From Parageobacillus sp. KH3-4 (GTDB lineage Bacteria > Bacillota > Bacilli > Bacillales > Anoxybacillaceae): a stretch of 64,000 nucleotides of DNA. This document shows, in pieces, positions 8,589 through 15,876 of this stretch. The stretch is from positions 2,514,001 to 2,578,000 of the forward strand of contig NZ_AP025627.1 in NCBI RefSeq assembly GCF_022846435.1, read 5' to 3'. Positions within the stretch are counted from its first letter, which is position 1, and each line of letters begins with the position of its first letter. Below the pieces are notes generated by a model. That model ran no database searches. It was given only the letters and a program-made list of their open reading frames with translations, and had not been told where the DNA came from. The position numbers and the translations under genes were made by a program.

Positions 8589-9293
8589 TCATACTTTTTT
8601 ATAAGTGCCGACTTTCGCTCCCGGATCACATTGAAACTCCCCTTGATATTCTACGACGTCAATGTCGCATCCAGGACCGATCGTCACCCGGTTGCCTCTG
8701 ACTGCTTTCGCGCTCGTATGCTCTAAATAAATTTCATCCCCTTCGATGCTTTCAGCGGTCAAACCAAAATGCAATAACAGTTTTTTTAAAAATGTCATTC
8801 CGTGCAGTTTTACTTCAATGCGCTCTCCGCCGATTTCTTTTGCTTGGCAATGTCCGCAAAGCTTTATTTGAATGGTCCCCGCATTTAATAAACCGCCAAT
8901 GGAAAACTCTCCTCGCGCTTGAAATTGTTCCGCGTCACAGTCTCCTTTAATGACTGCCTCTCCATGAATATGCACTTCATCCGCTGATACATTCCCGTCA
9001 ACATTTGCCCTCCCGTGGCAATCCAATTGTTTGCACTGCACATCGCCGTTAATCCGGGCGTTTCCATGAATTTTCGCTTGTTCCGTTTTCAATGATCCCG
9101 TAATCCGGGCTTTTCCGGATATATGCACCGCCTTTGCTTTCACGTTTCCTTCCATTGTCGCTGTCCCATAAATCGCCATATCGTTGCAGTCAGTATCTCC
9201 ATGCACCTTTCCGGTTCCAGAAATTTTGATCAAGTTGTATAGACCGCCCGAAGCACTTCCAGCACCAGATATAACCAAATCCTTCCTTTCCAT
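8589..9293 (-). CDS. bacE: Bactofilin-type polymer-forming protein, first of pair (BacE/YhbE)
   Basis: A 234-residue paralogue of the next gene, with the same beta-helix repeats (GTATMEGNVKAKAVHISGKA, HGNARINGDVQ, HGRANVDGNV) and the same ending VTIGPGCDIDVVEYQGEF. Both share the segment EGDEIYLEHTSAKAVRG, so the pair arose by duplication. Its ribosome binding site (GGAGGG) lies inside the last codons of yhbD, and its own TGA stop lies in the site for bacF, so the three genes are translationally linked. Bactofilins form cytoskeletal filaments at the membrane; the B. subtilis homologues act in flagellar hook and filament formation. Confidence 0.85.
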   Translation of the reverse strand: MERKDLVISGAGSASGGLYNLIKISGTGKVHGDTDCNDMAIYGTATMEGNVKAKAVHISGKARITGSLKTEQAKIHGNARINGDVQCKQLDCHGRANVDGNVSADEVHIHGEAVIKGDCDAEQFQARGEFSIGGLLNAGTIQIKLCGHCQAKEIGGERIEVKLHGMTFLKKLLLHFGLTAESIEGDEIYLEHTSAKAVRGNRVTIGPGCDIDVVEYQGEFQCDPGAKVGTYKKV

Positions 9294-9297
9294 CTGT

Positions 9298-9930
9298 TTA
9301 TCCCTCCGACACCATCAGTTTTAATTGCTCTATGCAAGTCGGCACGTGAAGACGAACAATGATTTTTGCTGTTTCTTCGACATAGACGTCATTTCCGCTT
9401 GCTACTAATAAACATATTGCTATTCCCATTTTTCGCAGAAAAAGCAACTCGCAACTCCGGCCTTGAAAGGCGGCATAATGTTTCTCGAATATATCGAATA
9501 CGCTTTTTCCTTCTTCCAAACTAATTTCTCCTGTTTGCAGCAATTGATCAAGAATATAGAGCTGCAGCAGTTCGGCAAAGGAAAAAGTGTGCTGCTCCCC
9601 TTTTTGTTCCATGTAAAATTGCAACGCTATTTTTGAAACAATGTTACGTTTTATAATTTCGTCTCTATGGAGAGTCACCGCAGCAGGGTTGGGCGAAAAC
9701 ATATTCGCTAATTCATCAAGTGACAAATCATCTTTCAACTGTTTAATTTTTTCAATTCTCGCTAGTATTTTTTCTTTTGGAAAAAACGTTTCTTGCCCCG
9801 TAAATGTCGATTTGCGAATAAACCATTCTTCGGGAATTAGTTTTTTCCGTTTCCACCGATACAGCTGGCCATAAGAGATCCCTGTTTGCTCGAGCAACTC
9901 TTTTTTCGAGATTAAATCCTCTTCCACCAT
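9298..9930 (-). CDS. yhbD: YhbD-like protein with MerR-type helix-turn-helix (DUF4004)
   Basis: About 210 residues. The first 70 form a MerR-like winged helix (ISKKELLEQTGISYGQLYRWKRKKLIPEEWF, then a GQETFFPKEK wing), followed by IEKIKQLKDDLSLDELANMFSP and a C-terminal effector-like part with no recognised motif. ATG at 9930 is chosen over a GTG two codons upstream that abuts the GGGAGG site. It heads the operon with two bactofilin genes, as in B. subtilis. A perfect 10-bp inverted repeat lies 20 bp upstream, suggesting autoregulation. No target is proven. Confidence 0.82.
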   Translation of the reverse strand: MVEEDLISKKELLEQTGISYGQLYRWKRKKLIPEEWFIRKSTFTGQETFFPKEKILARIEKIKQLKDDLSLDELANMFSPNPAAVTLHRDEIIKRNIVSKIALQFYMEQKGEQHTFSFAELLQLYILDQLLQTGEISLEEGKSVFDIFEKHYAAFQGRSCELLFLRKMGIAICLLVASGNDVYVEETAKIIVRLHVPTCIEQLKLMVSEG

Positions 9931-9949
9931 CAACACCTCCCACGCTAAT

Positions 9950-9973
9950 AATGTAACATAACAATGTTACATT
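9950..9973. promoter_or_regulatory. Perfect 10-bp inverted repeat, candidate YhbD operator
   Basis: The arms AATGTAACAT and ATGTTACATT are exact reverse complements separated by AACA. The site lies in the divergent region between yhbD (minus) and the WGxxGxxG peptide gene (plus), where one regulator could control both. Related half-sites (AATGTAATATT near 9990 and TACATTAT near 10015) occur further right. MerR-type proteins normally bind such dyads, so YhbD is the obvious candidate. Confidence 0.55.
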
Positions 9974-10043
9974 GTAAATAAAAAAAGAAAATGTAATATT
10001 CCTGATTAATTGGATACATTATAAGGAAAAGGAGGTGAAAGCC

Positions 10044-10304
10044 GTGTTGAAAAAAATTCTTCATTCATTTTGCGCTCTATTGGTTACAGCAATGCTTTGT
10101 GGAATAGCTGCTTACGCGCAACATAACAATATTGACGCCAATAACAGCACAAACAAAATAACTCACATGGCTCAAAACGGAGACGTTGTCGATAATAACG
10201 ATGATAATAACGATGATGATAACGACACAGATTGGGGATGGATTGGCTTACTTGGTTTGGCAGGACTTTTCGGGTTAAGAAGAAGAAATGACAGAAAAGA
10301 TTAG
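10044..10304 (+). CDS. Small secreted protein with acidic linker and WGxxGxxG-type C-terminal anchor
   Basis: An 86-residue protein: signal peptide (KK start, hydrophobic to AAYA at about residue 25), a polar linker, a run rich in Asp and Asn (residues 47-63), then WGWIGLLGLAGLFGLRRRN at the C-terminus. This tail, a Trp-Gly segment with glycine zipper, short hydrophobic helix and basic end, is the WGxxGxxG-CTERM pattern known from small exported proteins of unknown function. GTG at 10044 is chosen because GGAGGTG lies 6 nt before it; an upstream in-frame GTG at 10035 overlaps that site. It faces yhbD-bacEF across a shared regulatory region and is followed by a terminator. The function is unknown; export and membrane anchoring are inferred. 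Confidence 0.75.
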   Translation: MLKKILHSFCALLVTAMLCGIAAYAQHNNIDANNSTNKITHMAQNGDVVDNNDDNNDDDNDTDWGWIGLLGLAGLFGLRRRNDRKD

Positions 10305-10347
10305 AAGAAACTATCGATCTTTTTCCATTAAAAAAATACAAAAGTTG

Positions 10348-10390
10348 AGGTTGTCCTAAAAACATTTACTTTTGGGGCAACCTTCCTTTT
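10348..10390 (+). terminator. Terminator after the WGxxGxxG peptide gene
   Basis: The arms AGGTTGTCCTAAAA and TTTTGGGGCAACCT pair with a few mismatches around an 8-nt loop and are followed by a C/T-rich run on the plus strand. Confidence 0.6.
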
Positions 10391-10502
10391 CTTTGTCCAA
10401 TCTTTTTTGGCACAATAAAGCCATTGCACCACACCACCCATACTAAAGAACAAAGCATAATCCATCATAACCATCTTTCTGAAAAGAACGAAAGGAGATA
10501 TC

Positions 10503-10922
10503 ATGAGGAATATCGCCGCTTTATTTTCTATGTTGATGCCGGGATTCGGACAAATATATAACGGCCAATTCGTGAAAGGCATCTTCTTTGTATTAATCGA
10601 ACATTTCGATAATACGCTAGGGCAAATCAACAAGACCATTCACCTTGATTTTAACGGATTACACCAACAAGCTTTGGAAGCGGCAAATTTTGAATACATC
10701 TTGTTCTATCCCGGATTTTACGCCTATTGTGTATGGGACGCATGGTATTACGCAAAACCCGATGCTGACAAAGCAAAAACCCCGATTCCCTTTATTATTG
10801 GGGGATTCCTTGGAGCGGTCGGCGCAATATTTGGGAACCGATTGCCGGTACCTACTTTAACAGTTGCGATGCTAATCATTATTCCGATGGTTTGCGGAAT
10901 GATTATATTTCGGAACGAATAA
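10503..10922 (+). CDS. Small integral membrane protein of unknown function
   Basis: A 139-residue protein starting NIAALFSMLMPGFGQIYNGQFVKGIFFV, a PGxGQxYNGxxxKG pattern shared by TM2-like and DUF5683-like small membrane proteins. Two more hydrophobic segments follow (FIIGGFLGAVGAIFG and TLTVAMLIIIPMVCGMII), with a Trp/Tyr-rich loop WDAWYYAKPDADKAK between them. GAAAGGAG precedes the ATG. No catalytic motif is visible and I do not recognise a specific family. The next gene on the same strand also encodes a membrane protein. Confidence 0.7.
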   Translation: MRNIAALFSMLMPGFGQIYNGQFVKGIFFVLIEHFDNTLGQINKTIHLDFNGLHQQALEAANFEYILFYPGFYAYCVWDAWYYAKPDADKAKTPIPFIIGGFLGAVGAIFGNRLPVPTLTVAMLIIIPMVCGMIIFRNE

Positions 10923-11033
10923 GCATCCCCTTTGTTCAACTGACTTGTCACTTGTTTCCTTGTTCAACATCTATACATGTTAGCATACAAAATTTGATTT
11001 AGGTAACAATATCCAAAAAAGGAGGAGGTAAAA

Positions 11034-11546
11034 TTGGCGCACAAAGTCGAAAAAACGATTTTAATCTCTTCTTGGGTCGTTACGCTTTTATTATTAATTT
11101 TATTTGTACCAAGGGAGAGGGTTCGTGAGGCACAGATACCATTTCTTTTTAAACAAGTGATCACTTGGCTTTTTGGACTATTTGTAGTGGAAAAAGGTTT
11201 AATTGAATACCCTTATCGACTTTTCTTTAAAAAATCTAATAAATCAAGCTTTACGTTCGAATATTTTGTCTATCCAGCATTATGCACTCTGTTTAACCTT
11301 TATTATCCGGAAAAAAGAAATGCTTTGATAAAAGTAATTTACTATTTTTTCCACACTTCGATTATTACATTTTTGGAAATAATCGCTGTAAAGTACACTA
11401 AACTAATTCGATACAAAAAATGGACATGGTATTGGAGTTTTATTACATTATGGATTACTTATTACATATCGCGTGTATATTATAGATGGTTTTATAAAAA
11501 TCAATTTTCCAATGCATTGCCATCATCAAGCAATCAGAACGCTTGA
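11034..11546 (+). CDS. CBO0543-like integral membrane protein
   Basis: A 170-residue, mostly hydrophobic protein with about four to five membrane segments and many Tyr/Phe/Trp residues near the C-terminus (KKWTWYWSFITLWITYYIS). The central EYFVYPALCTLFNLYYPEKR and the pattern of helices resemble the CBO0543 family found across Bacillaceae, with no known function. The start is TTG, supported by GGAGGAGG about 7 nt upstream. AT-rich codon use sets it apart from the core genes and fits the surrounding accessory stretch. Confidence 0.7.
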   Translation: MAHKVEKTILISSWVVTLLLLILFVPRERVREAQIPFLFKQVITWLFGLFVVEKGLIEYPYRLFFKKSNKSSFTFEYFVYPALCTLFNLYYPEKRNALIKVIYYFFHTSIITFLEIIAVKYTKLIRYKKWTWYWSFITLWITYYISRVYYRWFYKNQFSNALPSSSNQNA

Positions 11547-11712
11547 CGAAGCTTGCCGGCAAAGGCCGATCAGCATGAATTTACGCCCTCCAAAGCCTTT
11601 GATATGTTTTTCGCTTTTCAGCCGTTCACACACGTCTATCCCCCGTCACGCTAAAGTGGCAATTTTTGGATAGATTAGAATATTGACTCCATGCTTATTT
11701 AAACTGTCGGCT

Positions 11713-11974
11713 TTAGCCTATAAGAAGGAATTCTTCGCACTCACGGGCTGGAAAGCGCCACTTGCCGCCGACTTTATTTTGGAAACAACGGATTATAAAA
11801 GAATTTTACTTTGATGTTATTCTTGCTCATGCATGTTTGGCGGCAGAACTCTTTCATGTCCCAAAACGTGTGGCGTTGTTCCAACTGCTCAAGTCGTTTT
11901 TGGAGCTCATCCAAGAACATTTTTTCCATTTGTTTTTCATCCACATTGATGGGTACCATGTTGCTTTTTATCAT
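11713..11974 (-). pseudogene. Frameshifted phage-type DUF771 DNA-binding protein
   Basis: Minus-strand reading from 11974 gives VPINVDEKQMEKMFLDEL, then FWDMKEFCRQTCMSKNNI, KVKFFYNPLFPK and a stop; the adjacent frame continues directly with KVGGKWRFPARECEEFL. Joined, this is a DUF771-like protein as found in phages and integrative elements of Firmicutes (a helix-turn-helix followed by a KxGGKW wing). A deletion of about two bases at the FPK/KVGG junction explains the break. It lies directly after another damaged phage-type fragment, so both are relics of an integrated element. Confidence 0.7.
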
Positions 11975-11992
11975 CCTTTCGATTAGAAACTA

Positions 11993-12237
11993 CTACTTAG
12001 TCCAATAGGGAGAATTCTCTTCTATCCAACGAAAACCTGACCTCGAGGATACCGAGCTCGTATGTGTTCAAATTTCGGAAATCCAAGAATATTGGTCAAG
12101 TTGTTCAACGTTGAAAGCTGGACTTGAAAAATTTCCGACAGGTTTTTCCGGGTAAGGAAAGGAGGATAGCTGTATTTTTTCCTCCCTTCCTCTACTCCGA
12201 GTTCGTATGCCTGCCTAACAAGCTCTTTCGCACACTC
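11993..12237 (-). pseudogene. Damaged small phage-type DNA-binding protein
   Basis: The minus strand gives an open frame with ECAKELVRQAYELGVEEG, then YPPFLTRKNLSEIFQVQL and GFPKFEHIRARYPRGQVF; the frame then breaks, and WIEENSPYWTK continues one base out of phase to a TAG at 11993. The start is also damaged: a stop precedes the first codon and a nearby ATG (in TTATGAGTG) is out of frame. The LTRKxLSEIF and RARYPRxxVFxWIEE segments look like a phage excisionase-like helix-turn-helix protein. It ends 19 bp before the DUF771 relic. Confidence 0.6.
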
Positions 12238-12424
12238 ATAAAGTCACAATCCCCTTGTCATTCAATCCTCCTAGCCATTCTTGAAATTCCATGCTTACCC
12301 GTTTCACTCATAAAACGGATATTCATCGCTATCTAAAATCTCCAGCCTCCTCTTTTGCTTTAAGAAAACGGACGAGGGCTTACTGATGAAAAAATGGCCC
12401 ACTTAAAGCAAGTAAGTTAAGCAA

Positions 12425-13003
12425 TTATTGAACTACTTCCGCTTCATATAATTTCCAGTTATATTTTAATTCTTTATCTCCTCGTGATTAATGGTTATCC
12501 AATTTTCGCCGTTATACCCATCTTCTTTGCCATAAACAACAATACTATCCGTAATAGTTTCTAAATCTGCAATAATTCCCGTCCAAGTCACTTCTTTAAT
12601 TGTATATAAAATTATCCCATGTTTGAGATTTTTGCCCACCTAGAAAATTATAGTAATCCCCTGCCAATAGAAGGAAATCCGAACCATTTTTCATTAATTC
12701 AGCTACTTTCTTTTGTTGATCTGAAGCAAAATTTTGATTTGCGGCTTCCTGTGGCTGTCCTGTTTCTTCTTCCTTTGCCGTCGGTTGCTCCATCGTCTTT
12801 TCAGATTGTTTCTGCTTTTGCTGCTCTTGCCTTGGCTCATCCACAGATTGTTTTGCTGGTTCTGTTGTTATTCCAAATGTAATTAATCCTGCAAAAAATA
12901 CTAGCGCCCGCTTAAATAACCCTTCTTTTTTGTTATCTTGCTTTTTAGCGGCCGCAACCCCACCCTTGAAGAAATAAAAAAGAAAGTCAACAAATGCAAG
13001 CAA
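12425..13003 (-). pseudogene. Frameshifted gene for a membrane-anchored Gln/Lys-rich protein of unknown function
   Basis: An open frame from 13003 starts with a hydrophobic segment (LAFVDFLFYFFKGG), a second one (ALVFFAGLITFGI), then a long Gln/Lys/Glu-rich linker (residues ~50-95) and QQKKVAELMKNGSDFLLLAG before a stop at 12596. The neighbouring frame continues with IKEVTWTGIIADLETITDSI and NGENWITINHEE, and a third shift gives DKELKYNWKLYEAEVVQ to a stop at 12425. Two single-base indels in one gene argue for decay. The N-terminus may also be shifted: an ATG at 13032-13034 is followed at once by a stop, while the main frame is open back to it. No family recognised. Confidence 0.6.
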
Positions 13004-13188
13004 AGCAACAATAAGAGCAATATTATCTAATGCATCCCCCTTCTCGCCTACACCATATCACAATTAATAAAAAAATATTGTCTAATTATGTAAAAATTAC
13101 TACATTAATGCAATTTTCTAAATGAAATATACTGGATGTAGCCATTCAGAAAAACGTTGATACGCCAACACTTTTTGGAGTTTGTATC

Positions 13189-13473
13189 TTACCTACGAGG
13201 AATTGAAACATTTGCATAAACAACACCATGTTCATTCATGCCAAGAAACCCTTCTCGTACGAGAGGGGTTGCATTATTATCCATCAATAGTTCTATTTTT
13301 TGTGCTTCTCTTAACTCTGCTTTTATGTTTTTGGCAATTAAAAAATGCATGAAATGGCAAATAAGAATATTCAATGATCTGTATAAAATTTCATACCTGT
13401 TGTCGCTTGACATGGAGCCTCTGCGGGCATGCTTTCTGGCAAAGGGGGCAAGCCACAGGACTTTGCAAGGCAT
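13189..13473 (-). CDS. Doubtful small ORF, possibly a gene fragment
   Basis: A 94-codon frame. The last 45 residues (KAELREAQKIELLMDNN, then PLVREGFLGMNEHGVVYAN) look like real protein, while the first 45 are Arg/Cys-rich and less convincing. No good ribosome binding site is seen at the start. It could be the 3' remnant of a larger gene fused to unrelated sequence. No family is recognised and it may not be expressed. Confidence 0.25.
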   Translation of the reverse strand: MPCKVLWLAPFARKHARRGSMSSDNRYEILYRSLNILICHFMHFLIAKNIKAELREAQKIELLMDNNATPLVREGFLGMNEHGVVYANVSIPRR

Positions 13474-13480
13474 ATAAGCC

Positions 13481-13828
13481 TATCATACCCGCCACTCCAT
13501 GTAAAGCGGTGAATATGCAATAAATTATGCATATCCTTAATTGCCAAACACTACAATTCTTAATTGCCACTAACAGCTTTTAGCTGTTCAACGCCTATCC
13601 GTAAAAAATAAACTTTCGCTCCCCAAGCGTTTTATATTAGCGAATTTGTTCAAATAGCAATTATTTACTGTACTTAAGCAATCGCTAACAACAAAAAGGA
13701 GGCATGAACCGCATTTCCTTGGTTAGCATCAATGTGCCAACCCCATTCCTATAAGGAGATTCATGCCTCATGCATAAATAGCTACCATCATCAAAAACTA
13801 TCTTTTTTTGAATACCGCTGCAGTAAAA
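13481..13828. other. Non-coding stretch with repeats and a long-arm inverted repeat
   Basis: No convincing gene. It contains a short direct repeat TTAATTGCCA (twice, near 13540 and 13561) and an exact 10-bp inverted repeat, GAGGCATGAA (13699-13708) and TTCATGCCTC (13760-13769), each arm touching a GGAG/ATG pair. A 16-codon frame (NRISLVSINVPTPFL) starts at the first ATG after AAAGGAGGC. This could be an untranslated leader or the end of a lost mobile element. Confidence 0.4.
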
Positions 13829-13872
13829 CCAAAAGGACACCAAACGAGCTTGAGCTCATTCAGCGTCCTTCA
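13829..13872 (-). terminator. Terminator of the amino-sugar PTS operon
   Basis: On the minus strand an imperfect hairpin (outer arms AAGGAC/GTCCTT, inner arms GAGCT/AGCTC) is followed by TTTTGGTTTT. It lies downstream of the PTS gene and of the small frame 13856-13990. Confidence 0.65.
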
Positions 13873-13990
13873 ATCGGCCGCCAAGAATTTTGTGTAATGT
13901 AAATAACAGGATGCATATGGATAAATTTAGAATAATAAAGAGACGGTTTGTCCCACTTAAAAGACTGAAATTTCTGTCTATTGTCGGCAT
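13856..13990 (-). CDS. Possible 44-residue single-span membrane peptide
   Basis: Between the PTS stop and the operon terminator the minus strand is open for 60 codons. From the only ATG (13990) it encodes a peptide with a hydrophobic centre (RLFIILNLSICILLFTLHKI) and a basic end (GGRLKD), with its stop inside the terminator hairpin. No strong ribosome binding site is seen, and upstream in-frame sequence (VVRQFVKEKLELI) could mean it is the tail of a lost larger gene. Reported as tentative only. Confidence 0.25.
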   Translation of the reverse strand: MPTIDRNFSLLSGTNRLFIILNLSICILLFTLHKILGGRLKDAE

Positions 13991-14042
13991 AATCAGTTCT
14001 AGTTTTTCTTTCACAAATTGGCGAACAACACTTTCCAGTTAA

Positions 14043-15641
14043 TTACAGTTTATGATTTATTTCACTTTTTAGTATTTCAGCCAAGGCACCATATACAACC
14101 TGAACACCCGACCCCTTCTTAAACACACCTTTGGCTTTAAGTTCTTGTTTCCATAGTTGATCAGACGCCACTTTCTCAATATCCTTAACAGTTACTCTTA
14201 AGCGAGTAATGCATGCATCGACATCAACAATGTTTTCCTTTCCTCCAAGTGCCTCAATTACTTTTTCTACATCTATATCTTTCAATAGCGCGTCTTTCTT
14301 AGAATAGAGTTTATTTTCACTATCTTCGCCCCTGCCAGGCGTTTTTAAATTTAGTTTTACTATTAAAATTTTAAATACATAGTAATAAATAAATGCATAA
14401 ACTACTCCTAAAATTAATATCCATACGTAGTTGGTCTTACTATTGCCTTGTAGTAACCCAAAAAGGGTAAAGTCAATAAATCCTCTTGAAAAAGTACATC
14501 CAACGGCAACATCAAGTGCGTATAAAACTGCATAGGATATTCCTTCTAAAACTGCATGTATTCCATAAAGTAATGGAGCAGCAAATAAGAATGTAAATTC
14601 AATCGGCTCCGTGATACCTGTAAGAAAAGAAGTTAAAGCTGCCGAAAAAAGCAATCCTCCAACCACTTTTTGATTTTTTTTATCAGCAGTTTTGTACATA
14701 GCTAAAGCTGCAGCAGGCAAACCAAACATCATCGGTAAATACCCGCCAGTAAAATATTTGGTGGCTTCAGCAGAAAATTTTACGGTGTTAGGGTCAGCAA
14801 GCTGTGCAAAGAAAATTCTTTGTCCCCCTTGTACAAGCTGTCCGGCAACTTGCATTTCTCCTCCGAGTGAAGTATACCAAAATAAAGGATAAATAGCATG
14901 GTGTAACCCAAATATATTAAGTATTCTCATACCAGTCCCATAGAAAAACATACCTACCGGACCAGTCGAACCAAAAAATTCAGAAAATTTAGAAATGCCT
15001 AAATGAATATATGGCCATATAAAAGGAATTATAGCACCTATGATGCTAATAAAGAAAACTGTGACAATTGGCACAAATCTAACCCCTGAAAAAAATGATA
15101 ATGCTTCAGGAAGTTTTTTATTATAAAATTTATTTGTAAGAATAGATGAAACAACGCCTACAATAATTCCTCCAAGCACTCCTATTTTCACAGTAAATAT
15201 CCCTAGTTCATATCCATAAACATTTGACCGTTCGGTAGCTTCAAGATTGCTAAGCCCTTGCTTTAGATAATAATCAATGCTTGTAGTTTCTGGTGTATAC
15301 CCTAAAAAACCTAATATTTTACTAATTACTATATGCATAACTATAAAACCAATTCCAGCAGATAATGCAGCTGTTCCCTTTTCTTGCAATGCTAACCCTG
15401 CTGCAACGCCAATCGCGAAAATAAAAGGAAGATTATTAAAAACAGCTTCACCAATACCAGCCATAATAGTTAAAATGTAATGTAAAAACGTTCCTTCCCC
15501 AAAAATTCCTTCAAGTCCATATGTTTTCAGCATGACTTGGTTTGTAAAAGAAGCACCTATTCCTAACATCAATCCTGCTATAGGCAATACAGCGATTGGA
15601 ACCATGAAAGCTTTTCCCAAACGTTGTAGTCTTTCAAACAT
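14043..15641 (-). CDS. PTS transporter EIICB, glucose/N-acetyl-amino-sugar superfamily, probable ManNAc or GlcNAc type
   Basis: A 532-residue fused enzyme II. The EIIC membrane part (1-~420) opens with LQRLGKAFMVPIAVLPIAGLML, contains the substrate-site motif LTGITEPIEF and FGLHHAIYP, and has about ten membrane segments. A linker leads to an EIIB domain with the phosphorylation-site cysteine in VDACITRLRV (Cys ~477). No EIIA domain is present, so a shared EIIA must act in trans. It couples uptake to phosphorylation at the membrane. The nanE gene directly upstream implies a product that is ManNAc-6-P, so N-acetylmannosamine is the likeliest sugar; GlcNAc is possible. AAGGAGGGAG precedes the ATG. 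Confidence 0.82.
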   Translation of the reverse strand: MFERLQRLGKAFMVPIAVLPIAGLMLGIGASFTNQVMLKTYGLEGIFGEGTFLHYILTIMAGIGEAVFNNLPFIFAIGVAAGLALQEKGTAALSAGIGFIVMHIVISKILGFLGYTPETTSIDYYLKQGLSNLEATERSNVYGYELGIFTVKIGVLGGIIVGVVSSILTNKFYNKKLPEALSFFSGVRFVPIVTVFFISIIGAIIPFIWPYIHLGISKFSEFFGSTGPVGMFFYGTGMRILNIFGLHHAIYPLFWYTSLGGEMQVAGQLVQGGQRIFFAQLADPNTVKFSAEATKYFTGGYLPMMFGLPAAALAMYKTADKKNQKVVGGLLFSAALTSFLTGITEPIEFTFLFAAPLLYGIHAVLEGISYAVLYALDVAVGCTFSRGFIDFTLFGLLQGNSKTNYVWILILGVVYAFIYYYVFKILIVKLNLKTPGRGEDSENKLYSKKDALLKDIDVEKVIEALGGKENIVDVDACITRLRVTVKDIEKVASDQLWKQELKAKGVFKKGSGVQVVYGALAEILKSEINHKL

Positions 15642-15812
15642 ATAGTCTCCCTCCTTGAATTATTTTATTATGCTGTTGCCTTTCTTTATTTAAAGAAGTA
15701 TTTTGCTGCTCACCCCCTTTTCCTGCTTCTCGCCTCTTTTTAGAAACATATTTTGCAAATTTAAACACAGTCCCAACAAAAGAAATCGACTATTAACTAC
15801 AAACCGATTTAT

Positions 15813-15826
15813 AGGAATCGCTTTCA
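15813..15826 (-). promoter_or_regulatory. Candidate CcpA site (cre-like)
   Basis: The minus-strand sequence TGAAAGCGATTCCT fits the cre consensus TGWAANCGNTNWCA at 12 of 14 positions. It lies in the 235-bp gap between nanE and the PTS gene, where carbon catabolite control of a sugar transporter would be expected. Confidence 0.4.
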
Positions 15827-15876
15827 AAAAATTAAAGATGATTCGCATTAGTTTCCTTGGCATTGAAACATTTTTG

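Noticed and set aside
11547-11712. Minus-strand segment with LKSEKHIKGFGGRKFML as a gene
   Set aside because: It has an internal stop, no start and no clear family; at most another relic.
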